From: Verrucomicrobiota bacterium
GTDB lineage: Bacteria > Verrucomicrobiota > Verrucomicrobiia > Opitutales > Opitutaceae
Reading direction: 5' to 3'
NCBI GenBank assembly: GCA_023399155.1
Contig: JAEWQP010000038.1
Span: 1 to 64,000 of the forward strand
DNA length: 64,000 bases
Under the pieces are notes generated by a model, which had not been told where the DNA came from, did not search any database, and worked only from the letters and a program-made list of their open reading frames with translations. The translations under genes were made by a program, and so were the position numbers. Positions 16,922-24,802 of this stretch are shown here, one piece after another. How positions within the stretch are numbered: the first letter of the stretch is position 1; every line of letters begins with the position of its first letter.

Positions 16922-18235
16922 TCAGTGCTCGGTAGCCTCGGCACCAACCCCCGTGTCTTCTGTGTCCAACGGCTCTCGTCTGCCCTGGCCGAGCTCGCGC
17001 AATCTCATCTCCAAAAACCGTCGTTCCGGCTCCAGCTGCACAAGATCCAGGGCCTGCGCATAGGCGACGCGAGCCTCGTCCAGCCGTCCGAGCCGGCGGA
17101 GCAGGTCGGCCCGCGCGGCATGGGCGAGATGGTAGTCCGCGAGTTCCCCACGGGCCAGCAACGCGTCGATCAGCGCCAGCCCGGCCGCAGGACCGGCGTG
17201 CATCGCCACCGCCGCCGCCCGATTCAGCTCGACCACCGGCGATGGCTGCATGTCGAGCAGTGCTGCATACAACGCACAGATCTGCCGCCAATCCGTCGCC
17301 TGGGGCGAATCCGCCTCGGCGTGCACGGCGGCGATCGCCGCCTGAAGTGTGTACGATCCGAAGCGTCGCGTCGCGAGCGCCCGCTCGACGAGCCCGATAC
17401 CTTCCCGAATGTGCTCCCGGTTCCACATCGATCGATCCTGGTGCTCGAGCAACACCAGGTCGCCGTCGATGCCGACTCGCGCGGGGCGACGCGATTCGTG
17501 CAACAGCATGAGCGCGAGCAGCCCGAGCGCCTCCGGCTCCGGGAGCAGTTCGACCAGAATGCGCCCGAGCCGGATCGCCTCGTTCGACAGTTCTGCCCGC
17601 GTGAGCGCTGGCCCCGATGAGGCGGAATACCCTTCATTGAATAGCAGATAGACCACGGCGAGCACCGCCGTGAGTCGCTCCGCCAATTCCGCTCCCGACG
17701 GCACCTGATACGGAATCCGTTCGTCGCGGATCTTCGCCTTGGCCCGCACGATCCGTTGCGCGATCGTGGGCGGCGTGGTGAGGAAGGCGCGCGCGATCTC
17801 CTCGGTCGTCAGCCCACACACCTCGCGCAACGTGAGCGCCGCACGCGCGTCGGGAGCCAAGGACGGATGGCAGCAGGTGAAGATGAGTCGCAGCCGATCG
17901 TCCGGCAGTTCGTCGGCGTCGAGATCCAGCGGCTCCCCGGCAGGCGCACCATGCACGACGTCCGCGATCCTGTCCGCGGCTGCATCGAAACGCGAGCGGC
18001 GTCGCAGCGTGGTGATCGCCTTGAATCGCGCCGTCGAGATCAGCCACGCCCGCGGGTTGTCCGGAAAACCCGTTTCCGGCCACTGCTTCATGGCCGCACC
18101 AAACGCGTCGTGCATCGCGTCCTCCGCCAGCTCAAAGCCGCCGAGGAGGCGCACGAGGGACGCCAGAATGCGGCCCGCGTCCGCGCGATAGACCGCGTCG
18201 ATCCTGGCATGGATGTCGTCCCGGGCGTCAGGCAT
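16922..18235 (-). CDS. ECF sigma factor with C-terminal repeat extension (ECF42 type)
   Basis: A 437-residue protein. Residues 1-90 form region 2 (ILASLVRLLGGFELAEDAMH, DAFGAAMKQWPETGFPDNPR, AWLISTARFKAITTLRRRSR). Residues about 130-190 form region 4 with its helix-turn-helix (CHPSLAPDARAALTLREVCG, LTTEEIARAFLTTPPTIAQR, IVRAKAKIRDERIPYQVP). Residues 200-420 are helical, TPR-like repeats (GYSASSGPALTRAELSNEAI, YAALLDMQPSPVVELNRAAA, RAYAQAL-like ARVAYAQALDLVQLEP). This architecture is that of ECF42 sigma factors, in which the long tail replaces an anti-sigma factor. The linked DGPF gene downstream supports the call. Confidence 0.92.
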   Translation of the reverse strand: MPDARDDIHARIDAVYRADAGRILASLVRLLGGFELAEDAMHDAFGAAMKQWPETGFPDNPRAWLISTARFKAITTLRRRSRFDAAADRIADVVHGAPAGEPLDLDADELPDDRLRLIFTCCHPSLAPDARAALTLREVCGLTTEEIARAFLTTPPTIAQRIVRAKAKIRDERIPYQVPSGAELAERLTAVLAVVYLLFNEGYSASSGPALTRAELSNEAIRLGRILVELLPEPEALGLLALMLLHESRRPARVGIDGDLVLLEHQDRSMWNREHIREGIGLVERALATRRFGSYTLQAAIAAVHAEADSPQATDWRQICALYAALLDMQPSPVVELNRAAAVAMHAGPAAGLALIDALLARGELADYHLAHAARADLLRRLGRLDEARVAYAQALDLVQLEPERRFLEMRLRELGQGRREPLDTEDTGVGAEATEH

Positions 18236-18322
18236 GCAGCGATGATGAACCTAGGGAACGCAGTCAGAACCGGACCCCGAGCGCACGGAGAAACGACGGC
18301 CGTTGTTCCCGAGGCCCTATGT

Positions 18323-18472
18323 CAGGCCTCCTGTGAGTCGATCCCCGTGACATGGAAAGACAGCATCGCTCAATACACGCTCGAGGATTGGAACCTCATC
18401 CGCACGGCGATCGAGAAGCGCCTCGCCGTCAATGTGGAGGAAACGATGCTCCTGCTGAAGGCCGGCCGCTGA
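18323..18472 (+). pseudogene. C-terminal remnant, paralogue of the lipoprotein at 56329
   Basis: The frame ending at the TGA at 18470-18472 reads QASCESIPVTWKDSIAQYTL, EDWNLIRTAIEKRLAVNVEE, TMLLLKAGR. The last 49 residues of the lipoprotein gene at 56329-57129 read QASCEPISVTWKSSLEHYTS, DDWQFIRAGIERRLSVNVEE, TMFMLKAGR. The match is obvious by eye and both end at the same place with a stop. The rest of the gene is missing; the sigma factor start lies 90 bp upstream on the other strand. A broken duplicate. Confidence 0.85.
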
Positions 18473-18607
18473 CGATACGTCGCGTTCGGGTGCTGCACCG
18501 AGAAGCCACGACCGACCTCGGCCTTCGGTCTGGCCCATTTTCTGAAAGCCGTGTAACCACTCTTCGGCTACACGGCGCGCCTCCACGGAGACGATACCGC
18601 CCAGCGT

Positions 18608-19972
18608 CTAGCGCAGCTCGGCCTGCAGTCGCGCCGGGCCCTGCTTCGCGAAGGACACCTTCCATCCCAGGCTGCCGCCGGTGCCATCCTTCGCCGTGAG
18701 TTCGTAGTCGCCGTAGAACGCGCGGAGCCGGACCGTCCCGGAGGCGTCGCTCTGCACGACGACATCGGTGGACCACGTCTGGTGAAACGCCTCCACGAGC
18801 CAGTCGTAGAGCGGCTTCGGGCTCATGTCCTTCCGAAGCAGGCCCGCAGGCGCTCCGGCCCAGCTATTCCGGTCGGAGAAATCCCACCAGGTGATGGTGT
18901 CGACGGCGGGATGGCTGAAGAGGACGGTGTAGACCTTCCGGCCGTATTCGAGCTGGCGCTGTTCGCCCTCCGGCGTCGTGTCCCAGTCCGTGTGCACCGT
19001 GTGCCAGTCGTTGTCGTCCTTCGGCTTGAAGCGCCCCGAGAGGATCGTCAGCTCGGTGAAGTGCAGCGGCTTGCCGAACCGCGCGTACGTCTCGCAGACC
19101 GTCCAGAGTTTCTCCACCGGCCACAACTCCTTGTGCATGTGGCTCTGGATGCCCACGGCGTGAAACGGCGCCTGCTGCTGCAGCAAATCGGCGACGAGTT
19201 GTTCGAAGTCGGCGGATACATTGAAATCATTGTAGAGCAGCTCCGCGTCCGGGTTCGCCTCGTGCGCGAGTTTCAGGAAATCCGCGGACAGGTTGGCGGC
19301 CCCCCGCTCCTTCACCCACCGGCCGATGGCGTTGTCGAATTTCGCACTGACGGTCGCCTCGTTGATGACGTCGAATCTGTCGACGGTCCCCTTGAAGCGG
19401 CGGACCAGGTCGGTGATGCGCTCCGTCTGCAGGCGGCGCACCTCGTCATCGGGCAACTCCTTCGCCCACACGGGAAACGTTTCGTGCCAGGCGAGCGGAT
19501 GTCCCTTCACGGCGATGCCGCGCTCGCGGCACCAGGCGGCCATCTCCCGGACGTCGGCCTCCCCCGTCTGCCCCGGTTCCGGCTCGTAGTAGGACCAGTA
19601 GAACGGCAGCGTCGCGTAGTTGAGCAGCGCGGCGAAACGTTCCCCGTAGGTCTGCCGCGCCGCCGGGTCCAACCCCCGCTTGAGAACCGGGCCGAGGGGA
19701 AAAGCGTTGCAGCCGAGCAAGAATTCATGGCGCACCAGGCGGACGCGAACGGCGGTGTTGGCGAGAGGCTTGCCGTCCCTGCCCAGCACCCGGATCTCGG
19801 CCGCGCCCGTCCGGTGCTGCTGGATACGCGCCTCTGCGGTTTCGAGGATCCGCGCTTCGTCCCAGCCCTGATTGTCTGACGGCATGACCTTGGAGAGGTC
19901 GGCCGCGTTGTCTTGGTTCTGAGCCCCGGCGACCAGCGGCAGGGCGATGAGGAGGAGTAGAAACCGCTTCAT
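18608..19972 (-). CDS. Endo-1,4-beta-xylanase, GH10
   Basis: A 454-residue secreted enzyme from the ATG at 19972 (signal peptide MKRFLLLLIALPLVAGAQ). Residues about 40-90 form an N-terminal beta domain (AAEIRVLGRDGKPLANTAVR). The GH10 barrel follows: GHPLAWHETFPVW, the acid/base in FDVINEATVSA (Glu205), ELLYNDFNV, AVGIQSHMH, the nucleophile in LHFTELTIL (Glu307), and VDTITWWDFSDRNSWAGAPA. All key residues are present. It cleaves beta-1,4-xylan backbones outside the cytoplasm. The open frame upstream to 20128 is not part of the protein. No immediate partner, but it complements the arabinoxylan locus at 32-38 kb. Confidence 0.94.
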   Translation of the reverse strand: MKRFLLLLIALPLVAGAQNQDNAADLSKVMPSDNQGWDEARILETAEARIQQHRTGAAEIRVLGRDGKPLANTAVRVRLVRHEFLLGCNAFPLGPVLKRGLDPAARQTYGERFAALLNYATLPFYWSYYEPEPGQTGEADVREMAAWCRERGIAVKGHPLAWHETFPVWAKELPDDEVRRLQTERITDLVRRFKGTVDRFDVINEATVSAKFDNAIGRWVKERGAANLSADFLKLAHEANPDAELLYNDFNVSADFEQLVADLLQQQAPFHAVGIQSHMHKELWPVEKLWTVCETYARFGKPLHFTELTILSGRFKPKDDNDWHTVHTDWDTTPEGEQRQLEYGRKVYTVLFSHPAVDTITWWDFSDRNSWAGAPAGLLRKDMSPKPLYDWLVEAFHQTWSTDVVVQSDASGTVRLRAFYGDYELTAKDGTGGSLGWKVSFAKQGPARLQAELR

Positions 19973-20178
19973 AATCACAACAATGTCGCGGAGTGAGAAC
20001 GGAGCAAGCGCACAGGGCGGCGGCTCGCCTGGCATCGACGGGCTGGAGCCGTTGCCGGAGAGCTGTTGCCGCGCGAGCGTCTGAACACCCAGCGGCACAA
20101 GGCATCGGGCGACGCCGCCCTCCGCCAACTCGCCAGCAAACTGGCTGACTCCGCTCGGTCGACGCTCATCTTGGGCGG

Positions 20179-20586
20179 ATGCGCCAGTATCTCGGCTTGG
20201 TTTCCATCGTCGTGCGCGATTACGACGAAGCGCTTGCGTTCTACGTCGGCAAGCTCGGCTTCACGCTCGTGGAAGACTCGTATGTGCCCGAACAAAACAA
20301 GCGCTGGGTCGTGGTGCAGCCGCCGGGCGCGCGGGAGTCCGGCCTCCTGCTCGCGCGCGCCGCGAACGAGGAGCAAGCCTCTCGCATCGGCAACCAGAGC
20401 GGCGGTCGCGTGTTTCTTTTCCTCTACACCGAGGACTTCTGGCGCGACTATCGCCGCTTGCGGGACCAGGGCGTGGCCTTTGTGCGCGATCCCAAGACTG
20501 CACCCTATGGAACTGTCGCCGTGTTCGTCGACCTCTACGGCAACGCGTGGGACCTGGTACAGCCCACGGCAGGCGACCGCGCCTGA
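20179..20586 (+). CDS. VOC/glyoxalase superfamily protein
   Basis: A 135-residue protein of the vicinal oxygen chelate fold. It has the family opening GLVSIVVRDYDEALAFYVGK, LGFTLVEDSYVPEQNKRWVV, the second half FLFLYTEDFWRDYRRLRDQG, and the closing VAVFVDLYGNAWDLVQPT. Two beta-alpha-beta-beta-beta modules and candidate metal ligands are present, but the substrate is unknown; relatives include glyoxalase-like and resistance proteins. It stands alone, with a divergent space shared with the xylanase gene. Confidence 0.88.
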   Translation: MRQYLGLVSIVVRDYDEALAFYVGKLGFTLVEDSYVPEQNKRWVVVQPPGARESGLLLARAANEEQASRIGNQSGGRVFLFLYTEDFWRDYRRLRDQGVAFVRDPKTAPYGTVAVFVDLYGNAWDLVQPTAGDRA

Positions 20587-20755
20587 CCGCTGGGCATCGC
20601 CCCGTTCCGGACTCCTCACCCCGCCTTCGCCCGGTTCGCCACAGGAACACTGCCGTTGTTGTTGACTCACTCGCCCGCCGCCCGAAGCGTGCCACACATC
20701 GTACGGCGAAGGGCGTTTTGCCCAGGACCGTTCAACTCCACTCCCGTCCTCACCT

Positions 20756-21583
20756 ATGACTCCCGCTGCCCTTGTCCGATGGATCGCAGGTGCGCTGATC
20801 ATCCTGATTCTGGTGCTCGCCGCTTCGTCCAGCACCTATACCGTCCAGCCCGGTTATCGCGGCGTGTCCGTGACGCTCGGCCAGGTCTCGACCGTCTTCA
20901 AAGACGAGGGCTTCGGCTTCAAGCCGCCCTTTGTGACGCAAATCATTCCCATTTCGATCCGCCAGCAAACGGGCCAGTTCTCCGCCGATTGCTACTCGGC
21001 CGACCTGCAGCAGATCAAGATCGCCGTGCGCGTCCTCTATCGCGTGCCCCAGGCGTCCGTCGTCGAGCTGTATCGGGATTTTCAGGGCGATCGGTTCGGG
21101 AGCCTGATCGAACCGCGTGTCGCTGAAAGCATCAAGGAAGCGACGGCGCAGCGAACCGCCGAGTTGATCGTGCAGAAGCGCGAGGAAATCAAGACCCGCA
21201 CCCTCGAACTCGCGCGGAGCAAAGTCGGTGGGATTCTCATCATCGAAGACATCGTGCTCGAGGATATCAGCCTCACCGGCGAACTCGAACGCGCGATCGA
21301 ACAGAAGATGGTGCAGGAACAGGAGGCGGCGAAATCGCGCTTCAAGCAGAACCAGGCGCAGATCGAGGCCAACACGACCGTGATCCGGGCCAAGGGCGAG
21401 GCTGAGTCGATCAGCCTTCGCGGCAAGGCGCTGCGCGAGAATCCCGGCGTCATCGAACTGCAGATCGTCGAGCGCTGGGATGGCGTCACTCCGCTCGTCG
21501 TCGGGCCCCAGGCCACCGGCTCGGGCATGATCCTCCCTCTCGGAAATCTCGAATCATTCAGCCAACCGTCGCCCACCCCATGA
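20756..21583 (+). CDS. SPFH/prohibitin-like membrane protein, first copy
   Basis: A 275-residue protein with one N-terminal membrane segment (LVRWIAGALIILILVLAASS) and an SPFH domain: YTVQPGYRGVSVTLGQVSTV, GFGFKPPFVTQIIPISIRQQ, ADLQQIKIAVRVLYRVPQAS. A long helical region follows (EQKMVQEQEAAKSRFKQNQA) with the AKGEAESISLRGKALRENP motif seen in prohibitins and HflC/K. Such proteins form large membrane rings or microdomains. It overlaps the next gene by 4 bp (ATGA), so the two are translationally coupled and probably make a hetero-oligomer, like HflK/HflC. Confidence 0.9.
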   Translation: MTPAALVRWIAGALIILILVLAASSSTYTVQPGYRGVSVTLGQVSTVFKDEGFGFKPPFVTQIIPISIRQQTGQFSADCYSADLQQIKIAVRVLYRVPQASVVELYRDFQGDRFGSLIEPRVAESIKEATAQRTAELIVQKREEIKTRTLELARSKVGGILIIEDIVLEDISLTGELERAIEQKMVQEQEAAKSRFKQNQAQIEANTTVIRAKGEAESISLRGKALRENPGVIELQIVERWDGVTPLVVGPQATGSGMILPLGNLESFSQPSPTP

Positions 21584-22461
21584 ACCAGTACCGGTCCAAC
21601 CGAGTGGAGTTTCAACGCCCGGCCCACCTGGGCAAAATCATCGGCATCGCGCTGCTGGTCTTCGTCGCGATCGTCGCGCTGACCGCCGGCACGTACGTGG
21701 TGCAGCCGGGCCATCGCGGCGTGTCGGTGACGCTCGGCAAAGTGGCGGCTGATTTTCAGCCGGAGGGCTTCGGTTTCCGACAGCCGTTCATCACGCACAT
21801 CGAACAGATCTCGATTCGCCAGCAGACACGCTCGCTGCCTGCGGAGTGCTATTCCTCCGATCTGCAGCAGGTGAAGGTGCAGTTGCGGGTGCTCTACCGC
21901 GTGCCCGAGCAGTCGGTGGTGAAGATCTTCCAGGAATATGCCGGGGAGCCGTTCGACAACCTGATCGCACCGCGCGTGCTGGAAGCGCTGAAGGAGGCGG
22001 CGGCCGTGCAGAGCGCGGAGATGTTCGTGAAGAAACGCGAGGAAGTGAAAGCCAAGGCGCTGGAACTCGCGCGCCGCAAGATCGGCGACGGGTTTCTCGA
22101 TATCGTCGACCTGGTGCTCTACGACATCACCTTGTCTCCAGAACTTGAATCCGCGATCGAGCAGAAGATGGTTCAGGAGCAGGAGGCCGAGCGGGCGAAG
22201 TTCACCCAGATCCAGACGCAGATCGAGGCCGACACCGCGGTGATCATCGCCAAGGGAGAAGCGGAGGCGATCGCGATCCGCGGCCAGGCGCTGAGGGAGA
22301 ATCCCAGCTTCTTCAAACTCCAGGTCGTGCAGACGTGGAACGGCCGCTCGCCGCTCGTCGTCGGGGCCGACGGCGGTGCGAACCTGTTGTTGCAGCTCGA
22401 TCAACTCCAGCGCGCGACACCTGCGCCGGCGGGCAGGCCCACGCCCGCGCCGCGGCGCTAG
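21580..22461 (+). CDS. SPFH/prohibitin-like membrane protein, second copy
   Basis: A 293-residue paralogue of the preceding protein, with the same membrane segment (GKIIGIALLVFVAIVALTAG), SPFH domain (YVVQPGHRGVSVTLGKVAAD, FGFRQPFITHIEQISIRQQT), helical arm (EQKMVQEQEAERAKFTQIQT) and AKGEAEAIAIRGQALRENPS motif. The tail is Pro/Ala-rich (PAGRPTPAPRR). Its start overlaps the stop of the first copy at ATGA, and a small two-helix membrane protein follows 24 bp downstream. Likely a ring-forming membrane scaffold that may regulate a protease or membrane order. Confidence 0.9.
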   Translation: MNQYRSNRVEFQRPAHLGKIIGIALLVFVAIVALTAGTYVVQPGHRGVSVTLGKVAADFQPEGFGFRQPFITHIEQISIRQQTRSLPAECYSSDLQQVKVQLRVLYRVPEQSVVKIFQEYAGEPFDNLIAPRVLEALKEAAAVQSAEMFVKKREEVKAKALELARRKIGDGFLDIVDLVLYDITLSPELESAIEQKMVQEQEAERAKFTQIQTQIEADTAVIIAKGEAEAIAIRGQALRENPSFFKLQVVQTWNGRSPLVVGADGGANLLLQLDQLQRATPAPAGRPTPAPRR

Positions 22462-22485
22462 GACATCTCTCCAGCGAGGTCTGCC

Positions 22486-22680
22486 ATGACTCCCCGCCTG
22501 CGTGCCGGAATCCAGCTCGCCGTGCTCCTCGCGGTGATCGTGACGCTCTGCCTTCTCTTCCCGCCCGTCCTGCGCTTTGTTGAACTCGGAGCCCGCGAGA
22601 TCCGCTACCTCTGGTGGCTGATCCTCATCGTCGTGCTCGCCGTGTGGTTGATCTGGGGCGCCAGTCGCAAACCCAAATAG
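22486..22680 (+). CDS. Small two-helix membrane protein
   Basis: A 64-residue protein with two membrane helices (GIQLAVLLAVIVTLCLLFPP and YLWWLILIVVLAVWLIWGAS) and a basic tail (SRKPK). It follows the SPFH pair by 24 bp in the same direction, so it is probably the third gene of that operon and could be an accessory subunit. I do not recognise a named family. The compact spacing and clear hydrophobic pattern make it very likely to be real. Confidence 0.75.
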   Translation: MTPRLRAGIQLAVLLAVIVTLCLLFPPVLRFVELGAREIRYLWWLILIVVLAVWLIWGASRKPK

Positions 22681-22711
22681 CGGAGAGCACAGACACGCGG
22701 TCGCGACGACG

Positions 22712-22740
22712 TCTCCAACAATCAAGACGTGCCCCCGTCG
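22712..22740. repeat. R2 core motif, short copy
   Basis: CCAACAATCAAGACGTGCCC, followed by CCGTCGCCGG, is a short copy of the core that ends each R2 repeat (consensus around CAACAATCAAGACGTGACCC). Only this core is present; the rest of R2 is absent. Confidence 0.6.
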
Positions 22741-22797
22741 CCGGATCCCGTCGCCCGACCTGACCTCGTCGCCTCAATCATCCCGCGTGCGGGCCGC

Positions 22798-23118
22798 TCA
22801 ACCGAGAAGGTCGATCGCCCTGTGCCCCGCCCGCACTCCTTCCACGAGAATGACATCACCCGTGGTGTGGCTGATCCGCAGCGGGCGGATGGCGCGGTAG
22901 CCGGGCGACTCGTACCAGGCCTTCGCGAGTTCCATCGAGGGAAACTCGATCATGACGAGGTCGCCGGCCCAGGTGCCCTCCACCGGCAGGTACGGCCCGC
23001 CGTGGATTCGAAACTCCCCTGAGAACGGCGCAAGCGTCTCATCGATGCGTTGCAGGTATTCTCGTATCTCGGGGCCGAATCGCGTCTCGCGAACCAAAGC
23101 TATGGCGTAGGCAGGCAT
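22798..23118 (-). CDS. DUF1330 family protein
   Basis: A 106-residue protein with the family pattern: MPAYAIALVRETRFGPEIRE, YLQRIDETLAPFSGEFRIHG, GDLVMIEFPSMELAKAWYES and PGYRAIRPLRISHTTGDVIL, a small ferredoxin-like alpha/beta dimer. The start is at the inner ATG at 23118, which gives the usual length; the open frame reaches 23238. The function of DUF1330 proteins is not established. No operon partner. Confidence 0.88.
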   Translation of the reverse strand: MPAYAIALVRETRFGPEIREYLQRIDETLAPFSGEFRIHGGPYLPVEGTWAGDLVMIEFPSMELAKAWYESPGYRAIRPLRISHTTGDVILVEGVRAGHRAIDLLG

Positions 23119-23382
23119 TGTCTCATGTGAAGGTTTCCCGCGGCGCCCCAGTGTGCACGCCACGCACCGAAACGCAAACGACCGACGACCGCGCACATGA
23201 CGCCGAACCCCACCCGCCTGCCAACAAACCTGCTCCATTCTCCCACCCGCTTGTCAGCAGTCGAGACGTCACCCTTCCTCCCTCCCGGGACGTGACCTCC
23301 TCGGACGTCGCGTATCTCAAGCCCGAGGCGCACCCGCGCGATTGACCCGCATGCGGCAGTTCGCCAGCGTATTGCCCGCACC

Positions 23383-24534
23383 ATGACCGGCATCCAAAGC
23401 TCACTCTACACAGTGGCGATCGCGCTGTGTGTGTTTTCCGCCGGCATCCTCCGTGAGAAGCGCAGTCGCTCAGGACGGCCGGTGGCGTGGTTTACCACGT
23501 TCATTCTGGTCGCGACGCTCGGGTTCGCCTTCGAGCTGGCGATGATGCACCCGACCATGCCGCTGAAAGGGCTTTGGCTGGGCATGCGCATGGGGATGGC
23601 GCTGCTGGTCGCGCCGTGTCTGTGGCTGGCGGTGAAGGAGAGCGTGGAGGGTTGCCGGCCCGGGATCGCCCGTCTGAGCCGGGGCCAGCGCTGTGCGATC
23701 GTCGCAGGTTTTGTGCTGCTGCTCCCGCTGATGGAGCGCGCGCATCTCGGCCTTGGATACGCGAATCCGGAGGAGCCGATCAGCCCGTGGCACCTGGGTG
23801 TGATCCGCGCCGGCATGCTGGGGTGCGTCGCGATCTTCACCGCGCAGGTGCCCTACTATGTGTGGCAGAGTCGGCGCCTGTTGCTCGCGGCCGACGCCGC
23901 CTCACGCTGGCTGCAATGGCCGCTCTTGGTCGTGCTCACGACGTGGCTGGTGGGATTGTCGCGGGCGCTGCAGTGCATGTCGCATGCAGGACGCAGGCTC
24001 GATCTCGCGTACGCGCTGATCGATGTCGGCGTGACAGTGGGTGCGATGTACCTGATCGTCCGTCGCCGACCGGCTGACGAGTCGATCACTCCACCCGTCG
24101 AGGAGCCGGAAGATGCCTCACCCCCGCTGCCTATCGCGGACCCGGCCGCTGCGGCGGTGGAGGAAAAATATGCGCGCTCACGCCTGGACGCCCCGACCCG
24201 CGCGCGCATCCGGCGCAAGGTGGAGACGGCGCTGGCCGCGCCGGAGACCTATTGCGACAGCCTGCTCAACCTGCGCTCGCTCAGCCGGCAGATCGGCGAG
24301 AAGGCGCACTATGTCTCCCAGGTCATCAACCAGGACCTGAACTCGAGTTTCTACGATCTCGTGAACCGGCACCGCGTCGCCCAGGCAAAGCGGCTCCTTG
24401 TGGAAGCGCCGGAGCAGACCGTGCTCGAGATCGCGCTCGCCGTCGGCTTCAACGCCAAGTCGACCTTCAACACGGCGTTTCGACGGTACACCGGTATGAC
24501 GCCGAGCGCCTATCGGGCGGACCCGAGTGGGTAG
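23383..24534 (+). CDS. AraC-family regulator with membrane-spanning sensor half
   Basis: A 383-residue protein. Residues 1-225 contain about seven hydrophobic helices (YTVAIALCVFSAGIL, WFTTFILVATLGFAFELAMM, GMALLVAPCLWLAV, AIVAGFVLLLPLM, AGMLGCVAIFTAQVPYYVW, WPLLVVLTTWLVGLS, ALIDVGVTVGAMYLIV). An acidic linker of about 50 residues follows. Residues 285-380 form an AraC/XylS DNA-binding domain (LLNLRSLSRQIGEKAHYVSQ, QDLNSSFYDLVNRHRVAQAK, VLEIALAVGFNAKSTFNTAF, RRYTGMTPSAYR). It is a one-component membrane sensor-regulator; the signal is unknown. The esterase-like gene lies 268 bp downstream and may be a target. Confidence 0.9.
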   Translation: MTGIQSSLYTVAIALCVFSAGILREKRSRSGRPVAWFTTFILVATLGFAFELAMMHPTMPLKGLWLGMRMGMALLVAPCLWLAVKESVEGCRPGIARLSRGQRCAIVAGFVLLLPLMERAHLGLGYANPEEPISPWHLGVIRAGMLGCVAIFTAQVPYYVWQSRRLLLAADAASRWLQWPLLVVLTTWLVGLSRALQCMSHAGRRLDLAYALIDVGVTVGAMYLIVRRRPADESITPPVEEPEDASPPLPIADPAAAAVEEKYARSRLDAPTRARIRRKVETALAAPETYCDSLLNLRSLSRQIGEKAHYVSQVINQDLNSSFYDLVNRHRVAQAKRLLVEAPEQTVLEIALAVGFNAKSTFNTAFRRYTGMTPSAYRADPSG

Positions 24535-24717
24535 TCCAAACTCCCTCACCGAGTCCGCTTGGATTCGACCGGAGACCCCAGTGTGCAGGGGCGGAAGTGC
24601 CGAGTGCGGGCGACGTGGCACACGAAGCGCGCCCGGAGGTCGCGCTCCACCTCGAACGCCGAGCTGACGCACGGGCGTTCGATCCGGCCGGACCGGACGA
24701 CGCAGGCGTGCGGGGCG

Positions 24718-24795
24718 GATACCCTGCGCGCGGCTCACACGGGTCGGCACGTCGCCGGCACGGGGCTGGGCCTCCACATCAAGCGAACCATTCGT
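24718..24795 (+). pseudogene. Histidine-kinase ATPase-domain remnant
   Basis: The + frame reads DTLRAAHTGRHVAGTGLGLH, IKRTI. The RAA-x-T-G and GTGLGL-H-I-x-K-R pattern is the F-box to G2-box of HATPase domains. Only about 26 codons are left, just before the start codon of the esterase-like gene, and no H-box or N-box is nearby. I take it as a gene fragment; a chance match is possible because it is short. Confidence 0.4.
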
Positions 24796-24802
24796 TCCTT
24801 CC

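Noticed and set aside
21082..22725. 547-codon minus-strand frame over the prohibitin pair
   Set aside because: Antisense to two well-supported genes; no family resemblance.
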